Position numbers and translations under genes: made by a program. Below, in pieces: positions 26,941 to 35,558 of a stretch of 45,370 nucleotides of DNA (the first letter of the stretch is position 1; the number at the start of each line of letters is the position of its first letter). The notes beneath the pieces are model-generated. The model made no database searches, was not told where the DNA came from, and saw nothing but the letters and a program-made list of their open reading frames with translations. The stretch covers positions 1 through 45,370 of the forward strand of contig JAUZFQ010000155.1 of the NCBI GenBank assembly GCA_030838445.1. The letters are read 5' to 3'. Source of the DNA: Pyrinomonadaceae bacterium. Lineage in GTDB: Bacteria; Acidobacteriota; Blastocatellia; Pyrinomonadales; Pyrinomonadaceae.

Positions 26941-27918
26941 TTCGTAAAGCTCCTCGCGCCGTTCGCCCGCGGCCGCGGTTGATGAAGTTTCCGCCCCGGC
27001 GAGCATGCGGCGGAGGTCTGTGTCGAGATGCGTCGCGGCGTCGGCGAGCGTGCGCGCCGCCTCCTGTTTCGTCCAGCCGTGTTCGGCGACGAGCAACGTC
27101 TCGACGCGCTTCCTGATCTCCGTGTGCAAGCGCGTCAGGCGGCGACTCGCCGTCGCCTCGTGGACGCCGAGCACCGCGCCCGCTTCGCGCAGCCGCAGGT
27201 CGTCGAAGTAGTACAGCTTGATCAGGAGACGGTCTTCCGCATCGAGTCCGCCGAGCGCGCGGGCGAGCGCGCTACGCAGCGCGTCGGCCGTCTCGCGACC
27301 GGCGAGCGCTCTCTCCGGGTCGGGCGCGGCGGCGACCGTGAAGTTGTCCGTCTCTTCGTGCTGCTCGCGCGCGAGACGGTCGAAGTCCGTCGCCTCTTCC
27401 GTCTGCACGAGCCGTGCCGACTTGCGGTGACGATCAACGGCGAGTTGGCCGACGACGGCGCGCAGCCAGCCGCCGAGCGAACCGCAGCCGGAATAATAAG
27501 CCAGCTTGCCCGACACGCTGCCGTCGGCGCGCGCGCGCAGGCCGTACAGGTCAGCCCACACCGACTGCGCCAACTCTTCGGCCGCGTCCTCGTTGGCCGA
27601 AGCAGTGCGCGCCGCCGACAAGACGGTCGCGCGAAACTGCTCCATCAAATCAGACCACGCCGCATCATCGCCGCGCTCGCACGCCACGACGAGACACAGA
27701 TCGTCTGCGCGCAACGCGTCGAGAAAAGTGGCGACTTCCGCGGCGGACGCCTCTGGCCGGTGGCGCAGCAAATACTTCTCCAACACGCCGCCCACGCGCG
27801 GCAAGAGCGCCTCCGCGTCGAGCGCGCGCGCTTCCAACGCACGCCCCAAAAGGCGCGCCGTGCCCTCGCGCAAAAGTTGCTCTGTGGTTGCCGTTGTTGC
27901 TGTCGCCTTCCGGCTCAT
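26938..27918 (-). CDS. ECF-like RNA polymerase sigma factor with N-terminal extension
   Basis: The 326-residue protein has a sigma-70 region 2 (WSDLMEQFRATVLSAARTASANEDAAEELAQSVWADLY and YSGCGSLGGWLRAVVGQLAVDRHRK). Region 4 is a helix-turn-helix (ALGGLDAEDRLLIKLYYFDDLRLREAGAVLGVHEATASRRLTRLH). An extension of about 85 residues precedes region 2 and about 60 residues follow region 4, so it is longer than most ECF factors. It would redirect RNA polymerase to a stress or envelope regulon and be held by the membrane anti-sigma factor encoded next. No other target is evident in the window. Confidence 0.9.
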   Translation of the reverse strand: MSRKATATTATTEQLLREGTARLLGRALEARALDAEALLPRVGGVLEKYLLRHRPEASAAEVATFLDALRADDLCLVVACERGDDAAWSDLMEQFRATVLSAARTASANEDAAEELAQSVWADLYGLRARADGSVSGKLAYYSGCGSLGGWLRAVVGQLAVDRHRKSARLVQTEEATDFDRLAREQHEETDNFTVAAAPDPERALAGRETADALRSALARALGGLDAEDRLLIKLYYFDDLRLREAGAVLGVHEATASRRLTRLHTEIRKRVETLLVAEHGWTKQEAARTLADAATHLDTDLRRMLAGAETSSTAAAGERREELYE

Positions 27919-27981
27919 CGCTTGGGTTTGATGCTCAGCCTGCCGAGCGCGTATGCTATCACAAGCATAAAAGAACTGTCC

Positions 27982-28125
27982 GTAGTCAGTTGTCCGTGGT
28001 CAGTTGTCCGTTGTTTGTACCCGTCACACAAGCTCTTATAAATTGACTTGAACAACTGACCACGGACAACTATCTAAAGCACGACGAACGACTGACCACT
28101 GACCACGGACAACTGACTACTGACA
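27982..28125. repeat. 23-bp perfect inverted repeat of gtcagttgtccg words
   Basis: 27982-28004 is exactly complementary to 28098-28120. A third arm (caactgaccacggacaac, about 28053-28070) can pair with the left arm instead, giving two alternative hairpins. The array fills the 221-base gap between divergent sigma-factor and queE genes, where both promoters must lie. It ends about 15 bases before the queE start. The words match those at 9885-9995. Confidence 0.9.
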
Positions 28126-28139
28126 GCTTTTCGATCTCC

Positions 28140-28787
28140 ATGCTTCGCATCACGGAAATTTTTCGTTCCATTCAAGGCGAGTCAACGCACGCCGGGCGGC
28201 CGTGCGCGTTCGTGCGTCTGACGGGTTGCCCGATGCGCTGCGTGTGGTGCGACAGCGAGTACACGTTCACGGGCGGCGAGCGCATGTCGCTCGAAGACGT
28301 GCTCGCGCAAGTGCGCGCGATGAACTGTCAACTCGTCGAAGTGACGGGCGGCGAACCGCTCGCGCAGCGCGAAGCCTTCACGCTCATCACGCGACTCTGC
28401 GACGAAAATTTCGAGGTGCTGATCGAAACGGGCGGCTACGTCTCGACCGAAGCGGTTGACCCGCGCGCGAAGATCATCCTCGACGTGAAGTGCCCGGCGT
28501 CGGGCGAAGCCGAACGCAACCACTGGCCGAACCTCGAACGCTTGCGCGCCGACCGCGACGAGATCAAGTTCGTCGTCGTGGATCGCGCCGACTGGGACTA
28601 CGCCCGCGAAGTGATCGCGCGCTACGATCTCGAACGCCGCGCGCACGCCATCCTCGTCTCGCCCGTCTGGGGTCAAACCGACCTGCAAGCATTAGCCGAA
28701 TGGATCGCATCGAGCGGCCTCCACAAAGTCCGCATGCAAATGCAACTACACAAAATGATCTGGGGCGCGGACGTTCACGGAGTCTGA
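28140..28787 (+). CDS. queE: 7-carboxy-7-deazaguanine synthase
   Basis: The 215-residue radical-SAM enzyme starts ITEIFRSIQGESTHAGRP with the cluster motif CPMRCVWC (CxxxCxxC). VEVTGGEPLAQ (the GGE motif) and LDVKCPASGE follow. It converts 6-carboxy-tetrahydropterin to 7-carboxy-7-deazaguanine in the preQ0/queuosine pathway, using a 4Fe-4S cluster and SAM. queC, the next enzyme in the pathway, follows after 27 bases on the same strand. folE, queD and queF are not in the window. The frame starts right after the word repeat. Confidence 0.96.
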   Translation: MLRITEIFRSIQGESTHAGRPCAFVRLTGCPMRCVWCDSEYTFTGGERMSLEDVLAQVRAMNCQLVEVTGGEPLAQREAFTLITRLCDENFEVLIETGGYVSTEAVDPRAKIILDVKCPASGEAERNHWPNLERLRADRDEIKFVVVDRADWDYAREVIARYDLERRAHAILVSPVWGQTDLQALAEWIASSGLHKVRMQMQLHKMIWGADVHGV

Positions 28788-28814
28788 AAGGTATTGCGTC
28801 GCAATTTTTAAAAT

Positions 28815-29546
28815 ATGGGTGGTTACGACGAAAGAGCTTTAACGGAAATGCCGGACGAGCCGGAAGAATCTGACGGGGGCGCGGAATCGGCCGTGTGTCT
28901 GGTGTCGGGCGGGATGGACTCGTGCGTGACGGCGGCCATCGCGGCGACGGAGTATGCGGAGTTGGCCTTCCTGCACGTCTCCTACGGGCAGCGAACGGAG
29001 GCACGCGAGGCGCGCGCGTTCAACGAACTCGCGGATCACTACGGCGTCACGCGCCGCCTCGTCGCCTCGATTGAATACCTGACGCGCATCGGCGGGTCGT
29101 CGCTGACGGACGCGCGAATTCCCGTCGCCTCGGCCGACCCGGACGCGCGCGCGATACCGACTAGTTACGTGCCTTTCCGCAACGCGCACCTGCTCTCAAT
29201 CGCGACGAGTTGGGCGGAAGTGTCGGGCGCTCGCGCCATCTACATCGGCGCGGTCGAGGAGGATTCGTCCGGCTACCCCGATTGCCGCCCGGAGTTTTAC
29301 GCGGCCTTCCAGCGCGCCATTGACAACGGCACTCGCCCCGACACGCGCGTCGAGATCAAGACGCCCGTCATCCACCTGCACAAGTCCGAGATCATCCGGC
29401 GCGGCCTCGAACTCGGCGCGCCGCTCGCGCTCACTTGGTCGTGCTATCAGGCGGAAGAGGTGGCCTGCGGGCGTTGTGATTCGTGCGCCCTGCGCCTGCG
29501 CGCCTTCCGCGAGGCGGGCGTCGCAGATCCCATTCCTTACGCTTGA
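28815..29546 (+). CDS. queC: 7-cyano-7-deazaguanine (preQ0) synthase
   Basis: The 243-residue enzyme has the PP-loop [16 protein letters not shown] and the QueC zinc-binding cysteines in [38 protein letters not shown] and [18 protein letters not shown] are also typical. It uses ATP and ammonia to convert 7-carboxy-7-deazaguanine to preQ0, the step after QueE. The ATG at 28815 gives an acidic tail of about 25 residues before the core; an ATG at 28848 is an alternative start. It probably forms an operon with queE. The gap to 29691 shows no other gene. Confidence 0.96.
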   Translation: MGGYDERALTEMPDEPEESDGGAESAVCLVSGGMDSCVTAAIAATEYAELAFLHVSYGQRTEAREARAFNELADHYGVTRRLVASIEYLTRIGGSSLTDARIPVASADPDARAIPTSYVPFRNAHLLSIATSWAEVSGARAIYIGAVEEDSSGYPDCRPEFYAAFQRAIDNGTRPDTRVEIKTPVIHLHKSEIIRRGLELGAPLALTWSCYQAEEVACGRCDSCALRLRAFREAGVADPIPYA

Positions 29547-29691
29547 TTTGTCGTCCCCCGATCTGATATTAGCAGGACGGAAACGACAACCGGACGCCCC
29601 GCGCGCGCATCTTAAACGGCGGCTGAAGACTTGATTGAACACCCCGTTTAAAATTAAACTCTCCGCAGAATCATTTACAGGAGAAGCCCAA

Positions 29692-31017
29692 ATGCGTATC
29701 CCAAAATTCACACACTTCTTCGTCGCCGCGCTCGTCGTCGTCTCTTTCGCCGTCGCCGCCGCGGCACAGGTCACGACCACGGCCACCGGTAAAGTCACGC
29801 TCAAACAGGCCGACGGCACGGAAGCCCCCGTCGCCGACGCGCTGGTGGAGATTCACCGCACCGATATTAAACAGACCTTAAAAACGAAGACGAATAAAAA
29901 AGGCGAATACGTCTACGCCGGACTCGATCCCGTCGGGACGTTCACCGTCATCGTCAGCGCGCCGGGCGCAACCTCCACTTACCTCGCGAACGTCCGTCTT
30001 AACCATAAGCCGGATAACAACTTCGTCCTCAGCCCCGGCGACGGCAAGGCTCTGACGCTCGCCGAGGTGAAAGCCGCGAGTGCGGGCGCGGGTGCGGCCA
30101 AGGGGAGCGGGGCGGCTCCGGCGGCGGGCGCGGCCAAGGCCGACGGCGAGACGGTGACGCCCGAAGAGGCCAAGAAGAAAGAGGAAGAGTATAAGCGGCA
30201 GGTCGCCGAGGTCACGGCCAAGAACGCGAAGATCGAAGACCGCAACGCCAAGTTGCCCGTCGTCTTCAAGGCCGCCAACGAAGCCTTCAACGCCAAGAAG
30301 TACGACGAGGCCGTCACGCTCTACGATCAGGCCATCGGGATTGACCCGAACGAGGCCGTCGTCTACCGCAACAAGGCCATCGTCCTGCGCACGCGCGCCG
30401 TGGACAGGTACAACGCCGCCGCCAAGGCGAAGGATCAGGCGGGCAAAGACGCCGCCCGCGCCGACCTGAAACTCGCCACCGAGACGGCCGAGAAAGCCGT
30501 CACCACCTACCGCACTCCGCAGGCGGATCGCGTCGCCACCACGGGCGACGCGGCGAAGACCGAAGACTTAGACTACTTGTTCCAGCGCGCGGAGTCTTAC
30601 CGCGTCGCGCTGCAAACGAACGCGCAGGTTGACACCGACGCGGGCATCAAGGCGTTTCAGGAGTACATCGCCGCCGAAACCGACGCGGCGAAAAAGACCA
30701 AGGCGGAGGCGAGCCTCGGCGACGCCCTCTTCCAGGGCGGGCGCGTGGACGAGTCCATCGCCGCCTACAAGACGATTCTGGCCGCCAGCCCGAACAACCT
30801 CGATGCCATCTACGGACTCGGCCTCGCGCTGGCTTCCGACCCGACCGGCGCGAAGACGGCCGAAGGGCGCGACATGCTCGAACAGTTCGCCAACAAAGCC
30901 CCCGCGACCGACCCGCGCAAGCAGATGGCCGAAGAGGCTGTGGCCGGTCTCAACGAAGCCCTCAAGCCCAAACCGGCCGACAAGGCGACCACCACGACCA
31001 AACGCCGCAAGACCTAG
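29692..31017 (+). CDS. Secreted protein with carboxypeptidase-regulatory-like and TPR domains
   Basis: The 441-residue protein begins with a signal peptide (KFTHFFVAALVVVSFAVAAAAQ). A carboxypeptidase-regulatory-like beta fold comes next (about 25-110: KVTLKQADGTEAPVADALVEIHRT, LKTKTNKKGEYVYAGLDPVGTFTVIV). After an Ala/Gly-rich and Lys/Glu-rich coiled segment come TPR units (AANEAFNAKKYDEAVTLYDQ, AIGIDPNEAVVYRNKAIVL, ASLGDALFQGGRVDESIAAYK, TILAASPNNLDAIYGLGLAL). TPRs mediate protein contacts, so an envelope scaffold role is likely but unproven. The ATG at 29692 has CAGGAGA 8 bases upstream. It precedes the pilus genes, but a terminator separates them. Confidence 0.85.
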   Translation: MRIPKFTHFFVAALVVVSFAVAAAAQVTTTATGKVTLKQADGTEAPVADALVEIHRTDIKQTLKTKTNKKGEYVYAGLDPVGTFTVIVSAPGATSTYLANVRLNHKPDNNFVLSPGDGKALTLAEVKAASAGAGAAKGSGAAPAAGAAKADGETVTPEEAKKKEEEYKRQVAEVTAKNAKIEDRNAKLPVVFKAANEAFNAKKYDEAVTLYDQAIGIDPNEAVVYRNKAIVLRTRAVDRYNAAAKAKDQAGKDAARADLKLATETAEKAVTTYRTPQADRVATTGDAAKTEDLDYLFQRAESYRVALQTNAQVDTDAGIKAFQEYIAAETDAAKKTKAEASLGDALFQGGRVDESIAAYKTILAASPNNLDAIYGLGLALASDPTGAKTAEGRDMLEQFANKAPATDPRKQMAEEAVAGLNEALKPKPADKATTTTKRRKT

Positions 31018-31035
31018 ACTCGTTTTCCACACCGG

Positions 31036-31077
31036 ACGCGAAAAGGCGACGCTCAAACGGGCGTCGCCTTTTCGCGT
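31036..31077 (+). terminator. 17-bp hairpin terminator after the TPR gene
   Basis: 31036-31052 (acgcgaaaaggcgacgc) pairs exactly with 31061-31077 around an 8-base loop. Only a short T-rich stretch follows, but position and stem strength fit a terminator. Confidence 0.8.
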
Positions 31078-31220
31078 TTAACACTTACCCACCACCCACA
31101 TGCCCCGCGCACGTTCAGATTGACACGGGCTGGCGACGCCCGCCCCCTTCCGCCAACTGCTGCAACGACAAGAGTTTCGCCTATACGTTAAACCTCCCTG
31201 CGCGTCGCCGCATATTCATC

Positions 31221-31250
31221 TTGACAGCCACGCTGGATGTCCGTTAACAT
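31221..31250 (+). promoter_or_regulatory. Candidate sigma-70 promoter for pilB, in a gene-free gap
   Basis: TTGACA at 31221-31226 and TAACAT at 31245-31250 are spaced by 18 bases. A small inverted repeat (caacgatg, 31259-31266, with catcgttg, 31272-31279) follows just downstream and could be an operator. The gap 31081-31397 (about 320 bases) holds no other gene I can support. Confidence 0.45.
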
Positions 31251-31397
31251 GATTTTGCCAACGATGTTTATCATCGTTGCCTTAAGACAAAACATACGCG
31301 TGTCGCGTACTTCTCCCTTGTCAGAATTATCTCAAGCGCCTGCCCCGCCGCAAGTTCTTGCCCGTCAGCGTCCGATTCCGTTGGAAACTGTCAAGAC

Positions 31398-33200
31398 ATG
31401 TCAGCTAAATTAGGCGAAATACTCGTCCGCGAAAACATCCTGACGCCGCAGCAACTGCGCGAAGCGCTCGACTACCAGCGCGAACACGGCGGGCGGCTCG
31501 GCTTCAACCTCGTCAAGCTCGGTCTGGTCTCCGATGACATGGTGACGGCCGTCTTGTCGCGCCAGTACGGCGTGCCGAGCGTCAACCTCGATCTGTTCGA
31601 CGTGGAGGCGTCCGTCATCCGCCTGATTCCGCGCGAAGTGGCCGACAAGTATTCGGTGCTGCCGCTCTCGCGCGTCGGCGCGACGCTGACGCTGGCGATG
31701 GTTGACCCCACGAACGTCTTCGCGATGGACGACATCAAGTTTATGACGGGCTTGAATATCGAGCCGGTCGTCGTCTCGGAAGCGGGCGTGCAGGAGGCCA
31801 TCGAGCAGTATTACGGCGGGACGCGCGAGATCGAACTGGCGAGCATGGTCGAGGCGACGCTGGCCGGGTCGAACGGCAACGGCCACTCGAACGGCAACGG
31901 CTTCGCGATGGCGTCCGACGCTGTTTCGCTCGCCCAGTTGGATTTCGACGAAGAGGCCGCCGAAGACGTCGAAGTTATAGACGAAGACGACGAGATTGAC
32001 GTGTCGAGCCTCGCCCGCATGAGCGAGGACGCGCCCGTCGTCCGCCTCGTCAACGTCTTGCTCGTGGACGCGCTGCAACGCGGGGCTTCCGACATCCACA
32101 TCGAGCCTTACGAGAAAGAGATGCGCATCCGCTTCCGCATTGACGGCGTGCTCTACGACGTGATGCACCCCCCCTTGCGCTTGCGCGACGCGCTCATCTC
32201 CCGCATCAAGATCATGTCGAAGCTCGACATCTCGGAGAAGCGTCTGCCGCAGGACGGTCGCATCAAGATCAAGTTGCGCAGCGAAGGCCGTTCGCGCGAG
32301 TTGGACTTCCGCGTCTCGACCTTGCCGACGCTCTTCGGCGAAAAAGTCGTGATGCGCCTCCTCGACAAAGAGAAGCTCATGCTCGACATGACGAAGCTCG
32401 GCTTCGAGCCGGAGTCGCTCGTCAAGTTCAAGCGCAACATCGAACGCCCCTACGGGATGGTGCTCGTCACCGGCCCCACGGGTTCCGGCAAAACCAACAC
32501 GCTCTACTCCGCCCTCCAGTCTCTCAACACGGCCGAGACGAACATCATGACGGCGGAAGACCCGGTTGAGTTCAACCTCGTCGGCATCAATCAGGTGCAG
32601 ATGAAGGAGCAGATCGGCTTGAACTTCGCCGCCGCCCTCCGCTCGTTCCTCCGGCAAGACCCGAACATCGTCCTCGTCGGCGAAATCCGCGACTTCGAGA
32701 CCGCCGAGATCGCCATCAAGGCCGCGCTCACAGGCCACCTCGTCCTCTCCACCCTCCACACCAACGACGCGCCCTCCACCATCTCCCGCCTCATGAACAT
32801 GGGCATCGAGCCTTTCCTCGTCGCCACCTCCGTCAACTTGATTCAGGCGCAGCGACTCATTCGACGCGTCTGCACGGAATGCAAAGAAGCAGTCCCGACA
32901 CCCGCCGAGGCGCTCGTCGAAATCGGCTTCACGCCGGATGAGGCGCGCGACATCAAGATTTTCAAGGGCAAGGGCTGCGCCAAGTGCAACAACACCGGGT
33001 ACAAAGGCCGCGTCGGTCTCTACGAAGTGATGGAGATCACGGATGACATACGCGAGTTGATTTTGATCGGCGCGTCGGCGCTGGAACTGCGCAAGCGGGC
33101 GATTGAGAACGGCATGCTCACGCTGCGCGCGTCGGGTTTAGTGAAGATCAGAAACGGCGTGACCACCATCGAAGAAGTTGTGCGCGAGACGGTCGCTTGA
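31398..33200 (+). CDS. pilB: Type IV pilus assembly ATPase
   Basis: The 600-residue protein has an N-terminal MshEN/GSPII_E domain (KLGEILVRENILTPQQLREAL, residues about 1-150) and an acidic linker with a GNGHSNGNG repeat. A full GspE/PilB core follows: Walker A GPTGSGKTNTLYSAL near residue 358, Asp box TAEDPVEFNL, Walker B IVLVGEIRDFET, His box LVLSTLHTNDAPS and the tetra-cysteine zinc site CTEC...CAKC. It hydrolyses ATP at the inner-membrane base to drive pilin polymerisation. pilT and pilC lie downstream with one unknown gene between, suggesting one operon. The start is weakly defined by its ribosome-binding site. Confidence 0.96.
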   Translation: MSAKLGEILVRENILTPQQLREALDYQREHGGRLGFNLVKLGLVSDDMVTAVLSRQYGVPSVNLDLFDVEASVIRLIPREVADKYSVLPLSRVGATLTLAMVDPTNVFAMDDIKFMTGLNIEPVVVSEAGVQEAIEQYYGGTREIELASMVEATLAGSNGNGHSNGNGFAMASDAVSLAQLDFDEEAAEDVEVIDEDDEIDVSSLARMSEDAPVVRLVNVLLVDALQRGASDIHIEPYEKEMRIRFRIDGVLYDVMHPPLRLRDALISRIKIMSKLDISEKRLPQDGRIKIKLRSEGRSRELDFRVSTLPTLFGEKVVMRLLDKEKLMLDMTKLGFEPESLVKFKRNIERPYGMVLVTGPTGSGKTNTLYSALQSLNTAETNIMTAEDPVEFNLVGINQVQMKEQIGLNFAAALRSFLRQDPNIVLVGEIRDFETAEIAIKAALTGHLVLSTLHTNDAPSTISRLMNMGIEPFLVATSVNLIQAQRLIRRVCTECKEAVPTPAEALVEIGFTPDEARDIKIFKGKGCAKCNNTGYKGRVGLYEVMEITDDIRELILIGASALELRKRAIENGMLTLRASGLVKIRNGVTTIEEVVRETVA

Positions 33201-33215
33201 AAAGAGGTTCATAAA

Positions 33216-34130
33216 ATGTTTTTGCGCGCTTTAGTTTTAACCATTCTCATCATGTGCACGGTGGCCTCCACGCTGCCGCTCTCGGACACGCTGGCGCACT
33301 GGGCGTCGCGCCCGTCCGCCTCGCGCCGCCACAAAGGCCGCTCCGCCCGCCGCCACTCGCGCGCGTGGTGGCGACGCTACCGCACGCGCCTCCGCCGCCA
33401 GCGCGCCGCCGCGGCCGAACGCCGACGCCGACGCGCAGCCATGATGTTGACGGCCGCTGCCGCGAAACCCGTCGCTCTGCTCACGACGGCCGCCAACCAT
33501 GCGTCGGCCAAGATCGGCGAAGCGGACAGCCTTGTGCTGCCCGGCGTCGCGCTGCCGAGCACCGCCGCGCTCTCCAGCATCACCCCGGTGAAACCGTTGC
33601 CCGCGGTCGTCCCGGCGACGAAAGACGCTTTGCAGGAGTTGCCGCGTCCAGCGGCCTCGCCGCTGCCGAACGCTTGGAGCAGCGCGGCGTCGAGCCGTGC
33701 CGGCGAGATGCGTTTCAACGTGCGCGCCGCCGACGGGCGCGTGCGCTCCTCGGCCGTCTGGTCGCGCGTCAACTTGGCGGCGGCCGACTCGTCCGTCTCC
33801 GACGCGCGCAGCAAAACTTTCGGCGGCGTGCCCGTCGCGCTCCTGCGCCGCACCGTCATCAACCGGATGGTGGCCGAAGGCGGGTGGGTCACCAACGACG
33901 TGCAAAGACAGTTGGGCGAACGCCGCGTGTTCGTCGTCACCGCGCAGTCGGTCGCCGCCAACGGCGAGCGTCGCGCATGGATGTTCTACTTCACGGAGTC
34001 CGACGGGCAGGTCTACAGTCTCGCGACGAACGCGCCCGCGGAATTCGCCGACGCGCTCGCCGTCGAGTCCGAACAGGCCGTCGTCGCGCTCGGCTCGCGC
34101 CGCGCGAACTCCGCGACCGCCCAGCGTTAA
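33216..34130 (+). CDS. Unknown secreted or membrane-anchored protein in the pilus operon
   Basis: The 304-residue protein has an N-terminal hydrophobic segment (FLRALVLTILIMCTVASTLPL) followed by a strongly basic Arg/His/Ala-rich region (about 35-75). An Ala/Pro linker leads to a C-terminal domain of about 110 residues (TFGGVPVALLRRTVINRMV, RRVFVVTAQSVAANGERRAWMFYFTESDGQVYSLATNAP). The C-terminal domain looks folded, and I do not recognise a named family. It starts 15 bases after pilB with an AGAGG site upstream and precedes pilT, so a pilus-related role is inferred. Long frames in other registers (33254-34258 plus, 33237-34229 minus) are composition artefacts. A shorter true start is possible. 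Confidence 0.65.
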   Translation: MFLRALVLTILIMCTVASTLPLSDTLAHWASRPSASRRHKGRSARRHSRAWWRRYRTRLRRQRAAAAERRRRRAAMMLTAAAAKPVALLTTAANHASAKIGEADSLVLPGVALPSTAALSSITPVKPLPAVVPATKDALQELPRPAASPLPNAWSSAASSRAGEMRFNVRAADGRVRSSAVWSRVNLAAADSSVSDARSKTFGGVPVALLRRTVINRMVAEGGWVTNDVQRQLGERRVFVVTAQSVAANGERRAWMFYFTESDGQVYSLATNAPAEFADALAVESEQAVVALGSRRANSATAQR

Positions 34131-34247
34131 GAACCGCGCGGCCGAACCTTCGGCCGCCGCGCGCCACCGCTTGTCACCCGCGCGCCCTTGCCCGGCGCGC
34201 GCCCGCCCGCACGGGCACACTTCCCCCAACGGAGTCCACGAAGAAAC

Positions 34248-35456
34248 ATGTCAGCTAACGAATCGTCACTTACGGATCAACTGTCGCTCTCCGATCTGCT
34301 CAAGAAGTTGATCGAGCTGGGCGGGTCTGACCTGCACCTGACCACCAACACCCCCCCGCAGGTGCGCGTGGACGGCGGCCTCAAGCCACTCGAAGGCTTC
34401 AAGACGCTCACCTCCGCAGACACCAAGCAACTCGCCTACAGCGTCTTGACCGACGCGCAGAAGCATCGCTTCGAGGAGTCGCTCGAACTCGACTTCTCCT
34501 TCGGCGTGCGCGGCCTCTCGCGCTTCCGCGCTAACCTCTTCAACCAGCGCGGCGCGGTCGGCTGCGTCTTCCGCGCCATCCCCTACGAGATCAGATCGTT
34601 CGAGAACCTCGGCCTCCCGCCCGTCGTCACGAAACTCTGCGACAAGCCGCGCGGCCTCATCCTCGTCACCGGCCCGACCGGCTCCGGCAAGTCCACCACG
34701 CTCGCCGCGATGATCGACAAGATCAACCGCGAACGCCACGAGCACATCATGACGATTGAAGACCCCATCGAGTTTCTGCACAACCACAAGGCGTGCGTCG
34801 TCAACCAGCGCGAAGTCGGCTCGGACACGAAGGGCTTCGCCGAGGCGTTGCGCACCGCGCTGCGTCAAGACCCGGACGTGGTGCTCGTCGGCGAAATGCG
34901 CGACCTCGAAACCATCGAGTCCGCCCTACGCATCGCCGAGACCGGCCACTTGACGTTCGCCACGCTGCACACGAACTCCGCCGCCTCGACCATCAACCGC
35001 ATCATTGACGTGTTCCCCTCCAACCAGCAGGCGCAGATTCGCGCGCAACTCTCGCTCGTCCTCGAAGGCATCATGTGTCAGGCGCTCTTGCCGAAGGCCG
35101 ACGGGCGCGGGCGCGTCGCCGCGCTCGAAATCCTCGTCCCCAACGCCGCCATCCGCAACCTCATTCGCGAAGACAAAGTTCACCAGATTTACTCGATGAT
35201 GCAGACGGGTCAGGAAAAGTACGGCATGCAGACTTTCAATCAGGCGCTCGCCACGCTCTACCACAAACGCCTGATCTCGCTCGACCTCGCCATGCAGCGT
35301 TCGTCGAACACGGACGAACTGCGCGAACTCATCGAACACGGCTCCGGGGTCAACGGCGGCAACGGGAACGGCGCGAACGGCCAGCCCACGCGCCCCGGCG
35401 CGCACCCCAGCCCCTACGCTCAGGCGCGACCCATCGGCGCACGCCCCACGAGATAA
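34248..35456 (+). CDS. pilT: Type IV pilus retraction ATPase
   Basis: The 402-residue protein has the PilT layout. The N-terminal domain starts LSDLLKKLIELGGSDLHLTTN. Walker A is GPTGSGKSTTLAAMIDK near residue 140, the Asp box IEDPIEFLHNHKACVVNQRE, Walker B DVVLVGEMRDLETIESAL and the His box FATLHTNSAASTINRIIDVF. Retraction motors pull pili back for twitching motility and DNA uptake. The C-terminus carries a short Gly/Asn repeat and Pro-rich tail (about 365-402). The ATG at 34248 puts the standard SDLHL motif near residue 25; the open frame upstream to 34188 is not needed. Confidence 0.96.
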   Translation: MSANESSLTDQLSLSDLLKKLIELGGSDLHLTTNTPPQVRVDGGLKPLEGFKTLTSADTKQLAYSVLTDAQKHRFEESLELDFSFGVRGLSRFRANLFNQRGAVGCVFRAIPYEIRSFENLGLPPVVTKLCDKPRGLILVTGPTGSGKSTTLAAMIDKINRERHEHIMTIEDPIEFLHNHKACVVNQREVGSDTKGFAEALRTALRQDPDVVLVGEMRDLETIESALRIAETGHLTFATLHTNSAASTINRIIDVFPSNQQAQIRAQLSLVLEGIMCQALLPKADGRGRVAALEILVPNAAIRNLIREDKVHQIYSMMQTGQEKYGMQTFNQALATLYHKRLISLDLAMQRSSNTDELRELIEHGSGVNGGNGNGANGQPTRPGAHPSPYAQARPIGARPTR

Positions 35457-35460
35457 GACA

Positions 35461-35548
35461 GGGTTTCAAGTTGCAGGTTGCAGGTTTCAAGTTGAAGAAC
35501 CTCAAACCTCAGACCTGAAACTTGAAACTTGAAACTTGAAACTAGGAG
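35461..35548. repeat. Word repeat (gtttcaagttgcagg / cttgaaacttgaaac) with inverted arms before pilC
   Basis: gtttcaagttgcagg words at 35463-35495 face cttgaaacttgaaactt words at about 35515-35543. They form an imperfect inverted repeat in the 102-base gap between pilT and pilC. It ends a few bases before the likely pilC ribosome-binding site. As RNA it would fold within the polycistronic message, so it could change the pilT to pilC ratio. Confidence 0.85.
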
Positions 35549-35558
35549 CTTTCCAGAG

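Noticed and set aside
31410..32759. Long minus-strand frame opposite pilB
   Set aside because: It is the codon-biased mirror of pilB, His/Asp/Glu-rich with no domain, typical of high-GC antisense frames.
33237..34258. Two long frames (33254-34258 plus, 33237-34229 minus) overlapping the unknown pilus-operon gene
   Set aside because: Both are extremely Arg-rich with no signal peptide or fold; the 33216 frame has a hydrophobic N-terminus, a ribosome-binding site and a normal C-terminal domain.
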